Part shown: positions 26,493-36,353 of the stretch, piece after piece
Layout of the letters: each line of letters starts with the position of its first letter
Numbering within the stretch: position 1 is the stretch's first letter
Assembly: GCF_001897285.1 (NCBI RefSeq)
Contig: NZ_MKSM01000096.1
Location: forward strand, 61,365 to 125,364
Length of the DNA: 64,000 nucleotides
Direction: 5' to 3'
Source: Nitrobacter sp. 62-23
GTDB lineage: Bacteria > Pseudomonadota > Alphaproteobacteria > Rhizobiales > Xanthobacteraceae
Program-made: the position numbers and the translations under genes
The notes under the pieces: generated by a model
Seen by the model: only the letters and a program-made list of their open reading frames with translations
Told to the model about the DNA's origin: nothing
Database searches by the model: none

Positions 26493-27145
26493 CGGTGGCA
26501 CACGTAGCAATGGGTCAATTCGCCGAACCGGATACCAACATGAGCTGCGATCTTGCCGCCGGGATCGCGCGGGTTTCCGGCCGGCTTCCAGGTCATGTCG
26601 GTAATTCTGTCCGCCGGGCGAAGGTTCGGCGTCGGATCGCGATGACAGTCGAGACAGAACTGCATCGTGAAGGCATGGGCGCGGTAGGTGAGCGGCATCG
26701 TGTCGATCCGGCCGTGGCAGGTGACGCAACCGACGCCCTTGGCGATATGAATATCGTGACGAAAGAACACGTAGTCCGGCAATTTCGCGACGCGGACCCA
26801 GCGCAGCGGTTTGTTCTCGACGAGGCTTTGGCGGACTGGTTCGAGCATCGCGGCGTTGGTCCAGATCTGAGAATGGCAGGTCATGCAGGTCGCGGTCGGC
26901 GGCAGCCCGGCCTTCGGGCCTTTCTCTACGTCCGCGTGGCAATATCGGCAGTCGATCCCCAATTCCCCGGCATGATGGCGATGGCTGAAAGGCACCGGCT
27001 GATGCGGTGCATTATCGATCGATGTGACATAGGCCGACCTCGCAAACCCGATCGCCCCGACGACACTCCCGCCACAGACCGAGAGAAATCCCACCACGGC
27101 AAGCCGTAGCCAGGTATCGGCCGCAGGCGAGAATATCTGGGTCAT
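26489..27145 (-). CDS. actA: Alternative complex III pentaheme cytochrome c ActA
   Basis: A membrane-anchored multiheme cytochrome of 218 residues from ATG 27145 (ATG 27160 also possible). One N-terminal helix is followed by five CXXCH heme motifs in order: CRYCH, CMTCH, CVTCH, CLDCH, CYVCH. This is exactly the count expected of ActA. It is the first gene of the tightly overlapping operon actABCDEF. A ~95-base gap separates it from the divergent cox genes and should hold promoters for both. Confidence 0.92.
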   Translation of the reverse strand: MTQIFSPAADTWLRLAVVGFLSVCGGSVVGAIGFARSAYVTSIDNAPHQPVPFSHRHHAGELGIDCRYCHADVEKGPKAGLPPTATCMTCHSQIWTNAAMLEPVRQSLVENKPLRWVRVAKLPDYVFFRHDIHIAKGVGCVTCHGRIDTMPLTYRAHAFTMQFCLDCHRDPTPNLRPADRITDMTWKPAGNPRDPGGKIAAHVGIRFGELTHCYVCHR

Positions 27146-27240
27146 GCTGTGTCTCGGCATTCCAACCTCTCGGAAGCCGTTGCGTTCCAGTCGAGGAACA
27201 ACCCGCGCCGGCTCGCATTGTTAGGTCGCAGGATGTGGAT

Positions 27241-27624
27241 ATGACCGAACGGGTTGATTTCGAGCGCACGGACGCGCCGCCAAGTTTACTTGCGAAGCTG
27301 GCGGCGGGTGTCGCCGCCTTCGTTATCGCTGTGCCGCTTGTCATGACGTTGATCTATCCGCAAACGCGGCAACCTAGAGCGCCTCGGCTGCCAGACATCG
27401 CGGCTGGAGCAGCTGTTCTCGAAGTGAATCCTCGCGCCAAACTCGCGCAGTTCGACAAGGCGGATACCACGGCAATCGCTCGGTACGGCTGGATCGATCG
27501 CGATCACGGCGTTGTGCAAATTCCAGTCACGCGCGCCATGGAGCTACTGGCGCAGCGCGGTCTGCCGGGCTGGCCCGCAGGGTCATCTGGAAAAGATCAG
27601 TTGCAGAGCGGATCCCGTCACTGA
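27241..27624 (+). CDS. Small membrane-anchored protein at the head of the cox operon
   Basis: A 127-residue protein with one N-terminal transmembrane helix (about 20-40). Its conserved-looking C-terminal motif, 'YGWIDRDHGVVQIPVTRAMELLAQRGLP', resembles the short tails seen beside SCO and oxidase genes, though no family name can be given. AGGA at 27230-27233 supports ATG 27241. It is the first gene of a rightward unit with coxB 17 bases later, so a role in oxidase assembly is likely but unproven. Confidence 0.7.
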   Translation: MTERVDFERTDAPPSLLAKLAAGVAAFVIAVPLVMTLIYPQTRQPRAPRLPDIAAGAAVLEVNPRAKLAQFDKADTTAIARYGWIDRDHGVVQIPVTRAMELLAQRGLPGWPAGSSGKDQLQSGSRH

Positions 27625-27641
27625 CGCGGAGCAGGGAGCGG

Positions 27642-28583
27642 ATGTGGCGACAGTGGATTCCATTCTGGCACGAAGGGGTCTCGCCGTATGGAGGGGATGT
27701 CGATCTTCTATTCCGGGGGCTTCTTGTCGCCAGTACCCTTGTTCTCGGACTCCTTCTGTTTCTGATTTTGCTGTTCTGCATTCGCTATCGCGCCGGAAAC
27801 GACGTCGATCGCGAGAATCACGAAGCCAAAAGTTGGCATTGGGAGATCGGCTGGACCGCCGCATCCCTGGTCGCATTTCTCGGCCTGTTCGCGTGGGGAG
27901 CGGCGATTTTCCTTAAAATCTATCAAACGCCGGCGGATGACCTGTCGGTCTTCGTGGTCGCCCAGCAATGGATGTGGAAAGTGCAGCATCCCGGGGGGCA
28001 AGCCGAGATCAACGCCCTTCATATGCCTATCAATCGACCGGTCAATCTGGTGATGGCTTCACAGGATGTCATTCACAGCTTCTTTATCCCGGCGCTTCGC
28101 CTGAAGCATGATGTCGTACCCGGCCGTTATCAGAGCATCGAAATCGAAGCCATGCGTCCCGGTCACTATCACCTGTTCTGCGCCGAATATTGCGGCACGG
28201 ATCATGCGCGCATGCTGGGGGAGGTCGTTGCGATGCGTCCTGCCGATTATGCCGCATGGCTGGCGCAGCAGGCACCATCCAGTTCGTTGGCGCAGCAGGG
28301 AAGCGCGTTGTTCCGGCAGCTTGGCTGTTCAGGTTGCCATGAGGGCTCCAGCAGCATTCACGCGCCGCGATTGGAGGGCCTGTACGGAAAGCCCGTTCCC
28401 TTGTCTGACGGCAGCACCGTCATCGCTGATGACAAGTATCTGCGCGATTCGATCCTGCTGCCACGCAGCCAGGTTGCCGCTGGCTATCAGCCCGTGATGC
28501 CTTCGTTCGAGGGGCGGATCGACGAGGCGCAGTTGTTGCAGTTGGTCGCCTATATCAAATCGCTGGCGACGGTGAAGCCATGA
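27642..28583 (+). CDS. coxB: Cytochrome c oxidase subunit II with fused cytochrome c (caa3 type)
   Basis: A 313-residue electron-entry subunit. Two transmembrane helices (about 28-48 and 70-92) precede a cupredoxin domain with the CuA ligands His145, Cys180, Glu182, Cys184, His188 and Met191 ([12 protein letters not shown]). A C-terminal cytochrome c domain has CSGCH at about residue 247-251. The fusion defines a caa3-type enzyme. No signal peptide is evident before the first helix. It overlaps coxA by four bases. Confidence 0.93.
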   Translation: MWRQWIPFWHEGVSPYGGDVDLLFRGLLVASTLVLGLLLFLILLFCIRYRAGNDVDRENHEAKSWHWEIGWTAASLVAFLGLFAWGAAIFLKIYQTPADDLSVFVVAQQWMWKVQHPGGQAEINALHMPINRPVNLVMASQDVIHSFFIPALRLKHDVVPGRYQSIEIEAMRPGHYHLFCAEYCGTDHARMLGEVVAMRPADYAAWLAQQAPSSSLAQQGSALFRQLGCSGCHEGSSSIHAPRLEGLYGKPVPLSDGSTVIADDKYLRDSILLPRSQVAAGYQPVMPSFEGRIDEAQLLQLVAYIKSLATVKP

Positions 28584-30181
28584 CGGGCAAGAACTATCTC
28601 ACTGATGACTATCGGCTCGGCTCCTGGTTCACCACCACGGACCACAAACGAATTGCGATCCTGTATTTCGCCACGCTGATTTTTTTCTTCTTCATCGGCG
28701 GTGTGGCCGCGACATTGATTCGGATCGAGCTCGCGACACCCGGACCGGATGTGGTCAGTGCTGATACCTACAATCGGCTGTTCACCATGCATGGCATTAT
28801 CATGGTGTGGTTTTTCCTGATCCCGTCAATTCCGAACACGCTGGGAAACTTCATCGTTCCGCTGATGATCGGCGCCCGCGATCTGGCCTTTCCGCGACTC
28901 AATCTGGCGAGTTGGTATCTGTTCGTGCTCGGCGGAAGCGTGACGCTCTTTGCGATCTTCATGGGCGGGATCGATACCGGGTGGACGCTCTACACGCCGT
29001 TCTCGACATTGTACTCCAACAGTTATGTTTCGGTCGCGGTCACGGGCATCTTCATCGCCGGCTTCTCTTCGATTCTCACCGGATTGAACTTCATCGTCAC
29101 GATCCACAAGCTGCGGGCGCCGGGGCTGACCTGGTATCGGCTGCCGCTGTTTATCTGGTCACTGTACGCCACTTCCGTGATCCTCGTGCTGGCGACGCCG
29201 GTGCTCGCGATCACGCTGGTGCTGCTGACGGCGGAGCGTCTGTTCGGCGTTGGCATTTTCGATCCGCGAATCGGCGGCGATCCGTTGCTGTTCCAGCACC
29301 TATTCTGGTTCTATTCGCATCCGGCGGTCTACATCATGATCCTGCCGGGCATGGGGGTCGTGAACGAGTTGATCGCATGTTACGCGCGCAAGAAAATCTT
29401 CGGATACAAGTTCGTGGCATGGGCCAGCCTCGCTATCGCGGCTGCGGGGTTTCTGGTCTGGGGTCACCACATGTTCGTGTCCGGGCAGTCGTTGACCGCC
29501 AGCCTGGTGTTCTCGTTCATGAGTTTCATCGTCGCCGTACCCTCCGCGATCAAGGTGTTCAACTGGACCGCAACCCTGCACAAGGGAAAGATACGGTTCG
29601 ATGCGCCGATGCTGTATGCGTTGGCATTCATCGGGCTTTTCACGATCGGCGGCTTGACCGGACTGTTTTTGGCTTGCCTTGCTTTTGACGTCTACGCCAC
29701 GGACACCTATTTCGTCGTCGCGCACTTTCACTACATCATGGTCGGTGGAATGGTGACAGCCTATTTCGGCGGGCTTCACTATTGGTGGCCGAAGATTACC
29801 GGCCGGATGTATCCGGAATACTGGGCGCGCGCGGCTGCGATTCTGATCTTCTTCGGATTCAATTTGACGTTCTTTCCGCAGTTCGTTCTCGGCGCCGAGG
29901 GGATGCCGCGGCGCTACCACGTCTACGCTCCAGAATTTCAGATTTGGAATGTGTTGTCGTCGGGCGGCGCATCCGTTCTCGCTATCGCCTACTTACTGCC
30001 GATGTTCTATCTCGCCTACTCGTTGTTCTTCGGCGCGCGCGCGCCAGCCAATCCGTGGGGCGCCACGGGACTGGAGTGGCAGACGTCATCGCCGCCGCCA
30101 CGGCTGAATTTTGATCGGCAACCCGTTGTCGACGGAGATCCGTACGACTACGCGCACGCGCCGGAGCCGCAGCATGTCTGA
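28580..30181 (+). CDS. coxA: Cytochrome c oxidase subunit I, A2 type
   Basis: The catalytic heme-copper subunit, 533 residues and 12 expected helices. It contains [12 protein letters not shown] (heme ligand), [17 protein letters not shown] with CuB ligand His247 and cross-link Tyr251, GHHMFVSG (CuB histidines) and [11 protein letters not shown] (heme a/a3 ligands). The canonical HPEVY glutamate of the K/D channel is replaced (HPAVY) and Tyr245-Ser246 precede the His, which is the hallmark of A2-type oxidases. It proceeds directly to coxC with overlapping codons. Confidence 0.95.
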   Translation: MTGKNYLTDDYRLGSWFTTTDHKRIAILYFATLIFFFFIGGVAATLIRIELATPGPDVVSADTYNRLFTMHGIIMVWFFLIPSIPNTLGNFIVPLMIGARDLAFPRLNLASWYLFVLGGSVTLFAIFMGGIDTGWTLYTPFSTLYSNSYVSVAVTGIFIAGFSSILTGLNFIVTIHKLRAPGLTWYRLPLFIWSLYATSVILVLATPVLAITLVLLTAERLFGVGIFDPRIGGDPLLFQHLFWFYSHPAVYIMILPGMGVVNELIACYARKKIFGYKFVAWASLAIAAAGFLVWGHHMFVSGQSLTASLVFSFMSFIVAVPSAIKVFNWTATLHKGKIRFDAPMLYALAFIGLFTIGGLTGLFLACLAFDVYATDTYFVVAHFHYIMVGGMVTAYFGGLHYWWPKITGRMYPEYWARAAAILIFFGFNLTFFPQFVLGAEGMPRRYHVYAPEFQIWNVLSSGGASVLAIAYLLPMFYLAYSLFFGARAPANPWGATGLEWQTSSPPPRLNFDRQPVVDGDPYDYAHAPEPQHV

Positions 30182-30818
30182 CAGTCAGGACATCGCCGAG
30201 CATCTGGCGACCAGCGCGCAACGTGACGAAGTGCTAGAGCTTGGGATGTGGACGTTTCTGTCGACGGAAGTGCTGCTGTTCGGCGGGCTCATCCTCAGCT
30301 ATTTCGTCTATCGCCACGCGGACCCGCAGGCGTTTCTCGCGGCCGGACGCGAGACCCGGATCGTCATTGGAACAGTCAACACCGCGCTGCTTCTCACCTC
30401 CAGTTTTTGCGTGGCGGCGGCGCTTCAAGCTGCGGAGCAGGGAGCGCGCCGTGCGACACGCACGTTGCTCGGCATCGCAATCCTGTTGGGGCTTGGCTTT
30501 CTGGGATTGAAGGGTGTCGAGTATCTCGGGGAATATCGCGAGCATCTCGTTCCCGGTGTCAACTTTGCACGCACGGGTCAAGATGCGCACGGGATCGAAC
30601 TGTTCTTCATCTTTTATTTTATCGCGACGCTTCTTCACGGGGTCCATGTCGTGGCCGGAATCGGAGTGCTGGCCGTTTTCGCCGCAATGGCCACGGCCAC
30701 GACGGCAAGGTCGCGATACATCGCCGGGCTCAGAACAGCGGCGCTTTACTGGCACTTCGTCGATCTGGTCTGGATCTTCCTGTTTGCCCTGATCTATCTG
30801 CCGGGACGAAGCTCATGA
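30174..30818 (+). CDS. coxC: Cytochrome c oxidase subunit III
   Basis: A membrane subunit of 214 residues with about five helices. Signatures are [25 protein letters not shown], the loop '[16 protein letters not shown]' and '[25 protein letters not shown]' followed by '[19 protein letters not shown]'. ATG 30174 lies inside the coxA end and starts MSDSQDI; the open frame extends upstream without homology. Shorter than mitochondrial subunit III, as in other bacterial caa3 operons. Confidence 0.92.
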   Translation: MSDSQDIAEHLATSAQRDEVLELGMWTFLSTEVLLFGGLILSYFVYRHADPQAFLAAGRETRIVIGTVNTALLLTSSFCVAAALQAAEQGARRATRTLLGIAILLGLGFLGLKGVEYLGEYREHLVPGVNFARTGQDAHGIELFFIFYFIATLLHGVHVVAGIGVLAVFAAMATATTARSRYIAGLRTAALYWHFVDLVWIFLFALIYLPGRSS

Positions 30819-31114
30819 GCGAGATCAGGCGCCCCGAACGGAGGCTATGGCGTCCGTTCGTCGATCTGGTTCTTTGCTGGATCGGCCTGTTGGCCTTGCT
30901 TGGCCTGACCGTCACGCTCTCCTATCAGCCGCTGGCGTCATTCAATTTCCCGGTTGCCATGACGATCGCGACGATCAAGGCCGGGCTCGTTGCCGCGATA
31001 TTCATGGAACTTCGACATCGATCCGGCATCATCCGTGCCTTCGCTGCTGCTGGATTCTTTTGGCTTGCGATCCTGTTGTGGCTCGGTCTGATGGATTTTC
31101 TGACACGGGTATGA
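30815..31114 (+). CDS. coxD: Cytochrome c oxidase subunit IV-like protein
   Basis: A 99-residue protein with three hydrophobic helices, typical of prokaryotic subunit IV (COX4_pro family, 'TIATIKAGLVAAIFMELR'). It starts at ATG 30815, overlapping the coxC stop, and ends the rightward operon. It faces the convergent cytochrome gene 23 bases away. Confidence 0.8.
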   Translation: MSEIRRPERRLWRPFVDLVLCWIGLLALLGLTVTLSYQPLASFNFPVAMTIATIKAGLVAAIFMELRHRSGIIRAFAAAGFFWLAILLWLGLMDFLTRV

Positions 31115-31137
31115 AGCCCATCATTCCGTGCGCCTCG

Positions 31138-32367
31138 TCAGCGCGAGTGCGCCAGTGTCGTTCGCTGCTTGGCGATCGCTGCGCCAGTCACCGCCGGTGC
31201 GGCATTGCCCCAACTGTTGCGGATATAGGTCAGGACAGCGGCGACCTGATCGCTGTCGAGCCGCCAGTCGAACGCCGGCATCGCGGGGGCGGTCGGAGCG
31301 GAGCTCGTCGCGACGGCGCGCGATCCCTCAAGCACGATCCGGCCGAGCGTTGTCGGGTCGTCCGATTGCACGATGGCGCTACCGGCGAGGCGGGGAAACA
31401 GTTCAGCGCTGCCCCGACCATTGTCCTGATGGCAGGGTGCGCAGGCGTCCTTATAGATCGCCGCGCCAGCCTTCATGGACGGATTGTCTGCGGCAAGCGG
31501 CGCAGGCTTGTTGATTCCACCCTGGTCGATGCCGAGCAGGTAGGTCGCGATCGCGGCCACGTCCGCATCCTTCATTCGCGAAGTCGAATGCGTCACCGCT
31601 TCCACCATCGGACCGGAGGCGAGGGTGGCGTTATTGGCGCCGGTTTTCAGATACTGGATCAGGTCGTCCTTCGACCAGCGGCCGACCCCCTGGTATCGAT
31701 TGGCGGTGATGTTCGGCGCGAACCAGCCTTGCAGCGTTGCGCCGGCGAGCGGCGCGTCGTTCTTGTCGGCATTCAAAATGGTTTTCGGCGTATGGCACGT
31801 CCCACAATGTCCGGGGCCCTGAACGAGATAAGCGCCACGATTCCATTCGTCGCTTTGGTGCGGATCCGGAACGAAGCGCCCCGGCGTGAAATTCAGCCAG
31901 TTCCAAACCATCATCGCGAGGCGAATGTTGAAAGGAAACGGCAACTGATTGGCATTTACCTTGTGATTCACCGGCGTCACCGTGGTGAGATAAGCGCGGA
32001 TCGCCAGAATGTCGTCGCGCGTCATCTTGGTATAGGCCGTATAAGGCATGGCGGGATAAAGCCGTGTCCCGTTGCGGCCGCGACCTTCTTGCAGAGCGGA
32101 GACAAACTCGTCGTCGCTCCAGTTGCCGATTCCGGTCTCGGTATCAGGCGTGATATTCGGCGCGATCAGCGTTCCGAACGGGGTTTGCAGGGCCACGCCC
32201 CCGGCGAACGGCTTGCCGCCCGGAGCGGTATGGCATCCCGCGCAATCGCTGAGCGTCGTCAGGTAACGTCCGCGCTCGATGCGGCTGAAATCCTGCGTCG
32301 CTCCCTGAGCGTGCGCGCAGGTAATGAATGCGAATGACAGAACCGTGAGTGCAAGCGAACGATACAT
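31138..32367 (-). CDS. Triheme cytochrome c subunit of a membrane-bound gluconate/alcohol-type dehydrogenase
   Basis: A secreted protein of 409 residues. A signal peptide ends near AHAQG, then three cytochrome c domains carry CAGCH, CGTCH and CAPCH motifs. The layout and 'GKPFAGGVALQTPFGTLIAPNITPD' segment are those of the AdhB/GadC family. It is the last gene of the three-gene unit small subunit-flavoprotein-cytochrome, four bases after the flavoprotein stop. It would move electrons from the flavoprotein to quinone or a c-type carrier. Confidence 0.87.
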   Translation of the reverse strand: MYRSLALTVLSFAFITCAHAQGATQDFSRIERGRYLTTLSDCAGCHTAPGGKPFAGGVALQTPFGTLIAPNITPDTETGIGNWSDDEFVSALQEGRGRNGTRLYPAMPYTAYTKMTRDDILAIRAYLTTVTPVNHKVNANQLPFPFNIRLAMMVWNWLNFTPGRFVPDPHQSDEWNRGAYLVQGPGHCGTCHTPKTILNADKNDAPLAGATLQGWFAPNITANRYQGVGRWSKDDLIQYLKTGANNATLASGPMVEAVTHSTSRMKDADVAAIATYLLGIDQGGINKPAPLAADNPSMKAGAAIYKDACAPCHQDNGRGSAELFPRLAGSAIVQSDDPTTLGRIVLEGSRAVATSSAPTAPAMPAFDWRLDSDQVAAVLTYIRNSWGNAAPAVTGAAIAKQRTTLAHSR

Positions 32368-32371
32368 ATCT

Positions 32372-34135
32372 CTACACCAGCGGACCGGGATTTTTTAGAT
32401 AAAGCTGCGTAATCGCATCCGCCGTCCAGAAGGCCAGCGCGCCAACCGTATTGGTCGGGTTGTAGCCGTGGTTCTGCGGGAATACGGAGGCGCCGCCTGG
32501 AATGAAAAGGTTGTGAACATCCCAGCTCTGGCAGTAGCGATTGAGGACGCTGGTTTGTGGGTCGTCACCCATCACCGTGCCGCCAGTGTTATGGGTTGTT
32601 TGATAAATCGTGCTGTCATACGGCCCCTTGCGGGGATGGGCTTGCATCTCCGTCGGGTTCATCGCCTTGGCGATCTCCGCGAGGCGTTCGGTGAGATAGG
32701 CGGACATCTTCAGTTCGTTGTCGTGGAAATCGAACGTCATGCGCATCAGCGGCCGTCCGAGACGATCCTTGTAAGTGGGATCGAGATCGAGCCAGCAGTC
32801 GCGATAGCTGTAGGAACTGCCGTGCGTCGAAAGACTGTAGGCGTGCTGATAGGTTTCGGCGGTCGCCTTCTTCCACGCGGCGCCCCACTTCGGCGTGCCT
32901 TTCGGCACGGGGCGCGTCTGAATCGGCCGTCCATTGGTCTGCCCCGCTCCCATGTAGCCGCCGCCGACAAAACCGAGATTGCTGTGATCGAAATTGTCGC
33001 CGTTATAGTCGTCGATCATCATACCGTGAGCGCCGGTGGCGATGAACGGATTGAGCACCTTGTCTTTCAGGATCACGCTGACGCTTGATGTGGTCTGATA
33101 AGCGTAATTGCGGCCTAGCACACCTTGGCCGCTGTCCGGGTCATAGGGTTTTCCGATGCCGGAAATCAGCATCAGTTGCACGTTGAACAGGGCAAACGCG
33201 CATAACAGCACGATGTCCGCGGGCTGCTCCCATTCCTCTCCCGACGTATCGACATAGGTGACGCCGGTCGCGCGCTTGCCAGTTGAATCGAGGTTGATCC
33301 TGAGAACTTCGGATTCGGTCTGCGCGGTGAAATTCGGCAGACGCATCAGAGCCGGCAGCACGCAGGTCTGTGGGCTTGCCTTGGAATAGTTGCCGCAGCC
33401 GAAGCGTTCGCAGAAGCCGCAATAGCTGCATTGGCCCATGCGGATGCCGAGCGGATTGGTGTAGGCCTCGCTGAGGTTGGACGCCGGCTGGGGAAATGGC
33501 GAGTGTCCTAGCTTGCGCGCGGCTTCGGCAAACAGCGTTGCACCGAGTCCCTGCTTCAATGGCGGCGTGGGGTATTCGGACGATCGCCAGCCTTCGAACG
33601 GATTGCCACCGTCCTGTTTGACGCCTTTGAGGTTGCCGGCCTTGCCCGAAGTGCCGCAGAGCTTCTCGAAGCGGTCGTAGTATGGCTCCAGTTCGTCGTA
33701 GCTGACCGGCCAATCCTGGATCGTCATATCACCGGGCAGCATGCTCGCGCCGTAACGTTCGGTAAGGTGGCTGCGCAGACGAAAGTCGGTGGACAGGAAA
33801 CGCCAGGTCTGGCCGTTCCAGTGAATTCCGGCGCCGCCCACGCCGTTGCCGGGGAGAAAGCCGGCGAAATTCCGGATCGGCAACGCGGTTTGATCGGCCC
33901 TGTTGCGGAACGTCAGGGTTTCCTGCGCGGGCCGCAGAAACAGATCCAGCCGAATGGCGTAGCGCAATTCGTCCTGGGCATAAGCGGGCGGGAAGTCGGT
34001 CGCGGTGTCACGCCACGGCCCGCGTTCGATCGCAACGACGTCTAGGCCCGCCTTCGCGAGATGATAGCTGAGGATCGACCCCGTCCATCCCAGTCCGATC
34101 ACCACGACGTTCTTGGAGGGCAGTTTCCGCGCCAT
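32372..34135 (-). CDS. GMC-family flavoprotein, gluconate 2-dehydrogenase-like large subunit
   Basis: An FAD-dependent polyol/sugar-acid dehydrogenase of 587 residues. The dinucleotide fold VVIGLGWTGSILSYHLAKAG is at the N-terminus, with 'GGAGIHWNGQTWRF', a CSYCGFCERFGCGNYSKASPQ cysteine-rich segment and the C-terminal GMC signature 'HNTGGTVMGDDPQTSVLNRYCQSWDVHNLFIPGGASVFPQNHGYNPTNTVGAL' (conserved His/Asn). I chose ATG 34135, preceded by AAAGGA, rather than 34165, which overlaps the previous gene. The substrate may be gluconate, ketogluconate or a related sugar acid. Confidence 0.88.
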   Translation of the reverse strand: MARKLPSKNVVVIGLGWTGSILSYHLAKAGLDVVAIERGPWRDTATDFPPAYAQDELRYAIRLDLFLRPAQETLTFRNRADQTALPIRNFAGFLPGNGVGGAGIHWNGQTWRFLSTDFRLRSHLTERYGASMLPGDMTIQDWPVSYDELEPYYDRFEKLCGTSGKAGNLKGVKQDGGNPFEGWRSSEYPTPPLKQGLGATLFAEAARKLGHSPFPQPASNLSEAYTNPLGIRMGQCSYCGFCERFGCGNYSKASPQTCVLPALMRLPNFTAQTESEVLRINLDSTGKRATGVTYVDTSGEEWEQPADIVLLCAFALFNVQLMLISGIGKPYDPDSGQGVLGRNYAYQTTSSVSVILKDKVLNPFIATGAHGMMIDDYNGDNFDHSNLGFVGGGYMGAGQTNGRPIQTRPVPKGTPKWGAAWKKATAETYQHAYSLSTHGSSYSYRDCWLDLDPTYKDRLGRPLMRMTFDFHDNELKMSAYLTERLAEIAKAMNPTEMQAHPRKGPYDSTIYQTTHNTGGTVMGDDPQTSVLNRYCQSWDVHNLFIPGGASVFPQNHGYNPTNTVGALAFWTADAITQLYLKNPGPLV

Positions 34136-34139
34136 TCGT

Positions 34140-34892
34140 CTATCCTTTCGATAACCAGTCCGCACGCCCCATGATGCTCACCGGAGGCAGCGGATAAGAC
34201 TCGTTGTGGCGCTCGACCCAATCGCGATAGTCGTATCGCGCACCCGGGAAGCCGACCAATTTCCAGCCCGCCATGTCGCGATTGCCGCCATAGATCGGAT
34301 CGGCAAAGAACCCCTGCTGGGTGTCCTGCAACACCATCGCGAAGAAGGCTTTCGCGTCGACGTCCTTCAGCTTGACCGATCCGTCCTCCAGCGCGGACAA
34401 AATTTTGTCCTGCTCGGCAGCGGTCAATTCGTGAAAAGCTTTCCCGCTCCGGGATTGCCCGACCTGATCCGCCAGCGCCTTCAATCCGTTGCGATAGCGG
34501 CCCGCGGGCGAAGCCGGGTTTTGATATCCCTGCGTCGAAGAGCCCGGCATGAACGGAGGACGCGTATAAAGGCCCTCGCTACGGCCGTAAGGTCCAGCCA
34601 GTTGCCGGTCGATGAATACGGCGCAGCCGGCATCCTTGCCGCCGGGACCGTGATCGTCCGGTGGAATCAGGCGATCGACGATGGCTTCGATGGTCGCGGC
34701 TTCGTCGCTGGTGAAGAAAGCCCACGGGCCCGGGCGCACCTGCGCGGGAGGATCGGCGGCACCCGGCGCCCACGGCATTTCCTGCTGAATGGTTCGCCCA
34801 TGAACAACAGAAGCCGAGGTCGTCAGAAAAATGGCCGCGGATGTGAGAAACAGCCGCCGGGACAAGCGAAGCGAAGTCTGAGAGTCCATCAT
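34140..34892 (-). CDS. Gluconate 2-dehydrogenase subunit 3-like protein
   Basis: A 250-residue protein with a twin-arginine signal SRRLFLTSAAIFL. The body carries the family pattern 'FFTSDEAATIEAIVDRLIPPDDHGPGGKDAGCAVFIDRQLAGPYG', 'GLKALADQ' and 'FFADPIYGGNRDMAGWKLVGFPG'. This small subunit travels to the periplasm with the GMC subunit, which lacks its own signal. It is the first gene of the leftward operon. Confidence 0.87.
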   Translation of the reverse strand: MMDSQTSLRLSRRLFLTSAAIFLTTSASVVHGRTIQQEMPWAPGAADPPAQVRPGPWAFFTSDEAATIEAIVDRLIPPDDHGPGGKDAGCAVFIDRQLAGPYGRSEGLYTRPPFMPGSSTQGYQNPASPAGRYRNGLKALADQVGQSRSGKAFHELTAAEQDKILSALEDGSVKLKDVDAKAFFAMVLQDTQQGFFADPIYGGNRDMAGWKLVGFPGARYDYRDWVERHNESYPLPPVSIMGRADWLSKG

Positions 34893-35381
34893 TGAAACCT
34901 CAAGCGCCTCGCCTCGTCGCCGAGGCTCACTTCAAGGCGCTTCCGAGGAACAGTAAGAGACAAGCAAAGCGGAATGTTCCATCGAGTTCAAAATTGTGAA
35001 CCGCCCATGTTCCCCTTTTCGGAGCAAATTTCTCCACTCATATAAATTTTCTCGCTCGACACGGACACGATATGAGCTTCACGATGATGTGCTTTCTCAA
35101 TCATTCGTTCTGTCCGACGTATCGAAGCAGCGATCGAGATGTCTGCCGAGAATTTTCAAATCTTCAAGATCGCTGCCCGCAACCGCGAGGTGTTCTGTTT
35201 TCCGCCGACCTCGATGCGCGTCAGCCGCATTTCCCATCGTCAATATCTCGTATGTTAATGCGCCGATCGTGCCTACCATCGAAACTCCGATCCAGCGGAG
35301 GTGGGTAACAGATCATGCAGTCCCCTCAGGATCGGCCGCACAGATATGGTCTCGCTATAGAGCCCTATCGGCTTCCAATAG
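34893..35381. other. Intergenic region with unsupported short frames
   Basis: These 489 bases contain small open frames on both strands (35097-35279 minus, 34996-35385 plus) with no recognisable domain or ribosome-binding site. I see only that it separates the gluconate dehydrogenase operon from the LysR gene. Composition is relatively AT-rich near 35000-35200. Confidence 0.35.
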
Positions 35382-36311
35382 CTAGCCTTGCTCGAAGAGT
35401 TCGAGGCCGGGAAGGACGTTGTTTTGCGCATATGCGATGACGTAGTCCTCGAGCGCAAGGCGCACCGACTCCGCGGCACGACTGAGCGCGATATCGCTCG
35501 ACCACATGACGGAAGCCGTCAAAGCGAGCGGCGGTTCGATCATCATGGGGACGCCGAGATCGCCTGCCCCCTCGCCATGCTGGAAGCCGCGCGGCAGCAC
35601 GGTCCCGCCGAGACCCTGCCGCACAAGGGACATGATCGAACTCAGCTGATCACCTTCGCTAACGATATTCGGCACGACGCCGATTCCGGCAAAAGCGCGG
35701 TCGAGAACCGAACGCAGGATGTTTGGTACAGTCGGAAGAACAAGCGGACTCTTCGCCAGCCGATCGAGCGATATCGTCCCCGCGGACCGAGACAGTCGCT
35801 TGTTTCCAATATAGTACAGACGCTGCCGGAACAGCCGCGATCGAGAGTAACCGGCAGCCAGTTGATCTTCGAAAAGCAGCGCCAGATCGAGCGTACGCGC
35901 AGAGATCTCGGATTTCAGCGTCTCGCTGTCGGAGATGTGAAACTTCACGAACACCTTCGGGAATCGCTCGCGGCACGCCTGAATGAAAGGTCCGCCCAGC
36001 GCGGCAGCCAGAGTCGATGACATGCCGAGTGCGACAGCGCCGTCCGGCTCGCCGCCGCTCGAACGTACGATCCCCGGCAACTGCTCGATCTGCCGCAATA
36101 TGGCGAGCGCTTCCCGATAGAGCGCTTCGCCTGCGGGCGTTGCGCTGACGCCTCGTGCATGGCGCTGCAACACCGCCACCCCGAGCTCCTCCTCCAGTTC
36201 TCTAATCTGCTGGCTGAGCGCGGGCTGAGCCACGTGGATCGTCGCAGCCGCGCGGGAAAAGCTCCCGGCATCGACGATCTTGACAAAATATCGCAGGTGC
36301 CTGAGTTGCAA
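35382..36311 (-). CDS. LysR-family transcriptional regulator
   Basis: A DNA-binding regulator of 309 residues with a canonical N-terminal helix-turn-helix: MQLRHLRYFVKIVDAGSFSRAAATIHVAQPALSQQIRELEEELG. A substrate-binding domain follows, with a Nac/Cbl-like 'GLGGTVLPRG' loop. The 2-hydroxycarboxylate transporter gene sits 42 bases upstream on the same strand, making it the most likely regulated partner. Effector unknown. Confidence 0.87.
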   Translation of the reverse strand: MQLRHLRYFVKIVDAGSFSRAAATIHVAQPALSQQIRELEEELGVAVLQRHARGVSATPAGEALYREALAILRQIEQLPGIVRSSGGEPDGAVALGMSSTLAAALGGPFIQACRERFPKVFVKFHISDSETLKSEISARTLDLALLFEDQLAAGYSRSRLFRQRLYYIGNKRLSRSAGTISLDRLAKSPLVLPTVPNILRSVLDRAFAGIGVVPNIVSEGDQLSSIMSLVRQGLGGTVLPRGFQHGEGAGDLGVPMMIEPPLALTASVMWSSDIALSRAAESVRLALEDYVIAYAQNNVLPGLELFEQG

Positions 36312-36353
36312 AATGCGCCCCTATTGTCGGCATGCCTTTTTTGGTTGTCCTTG

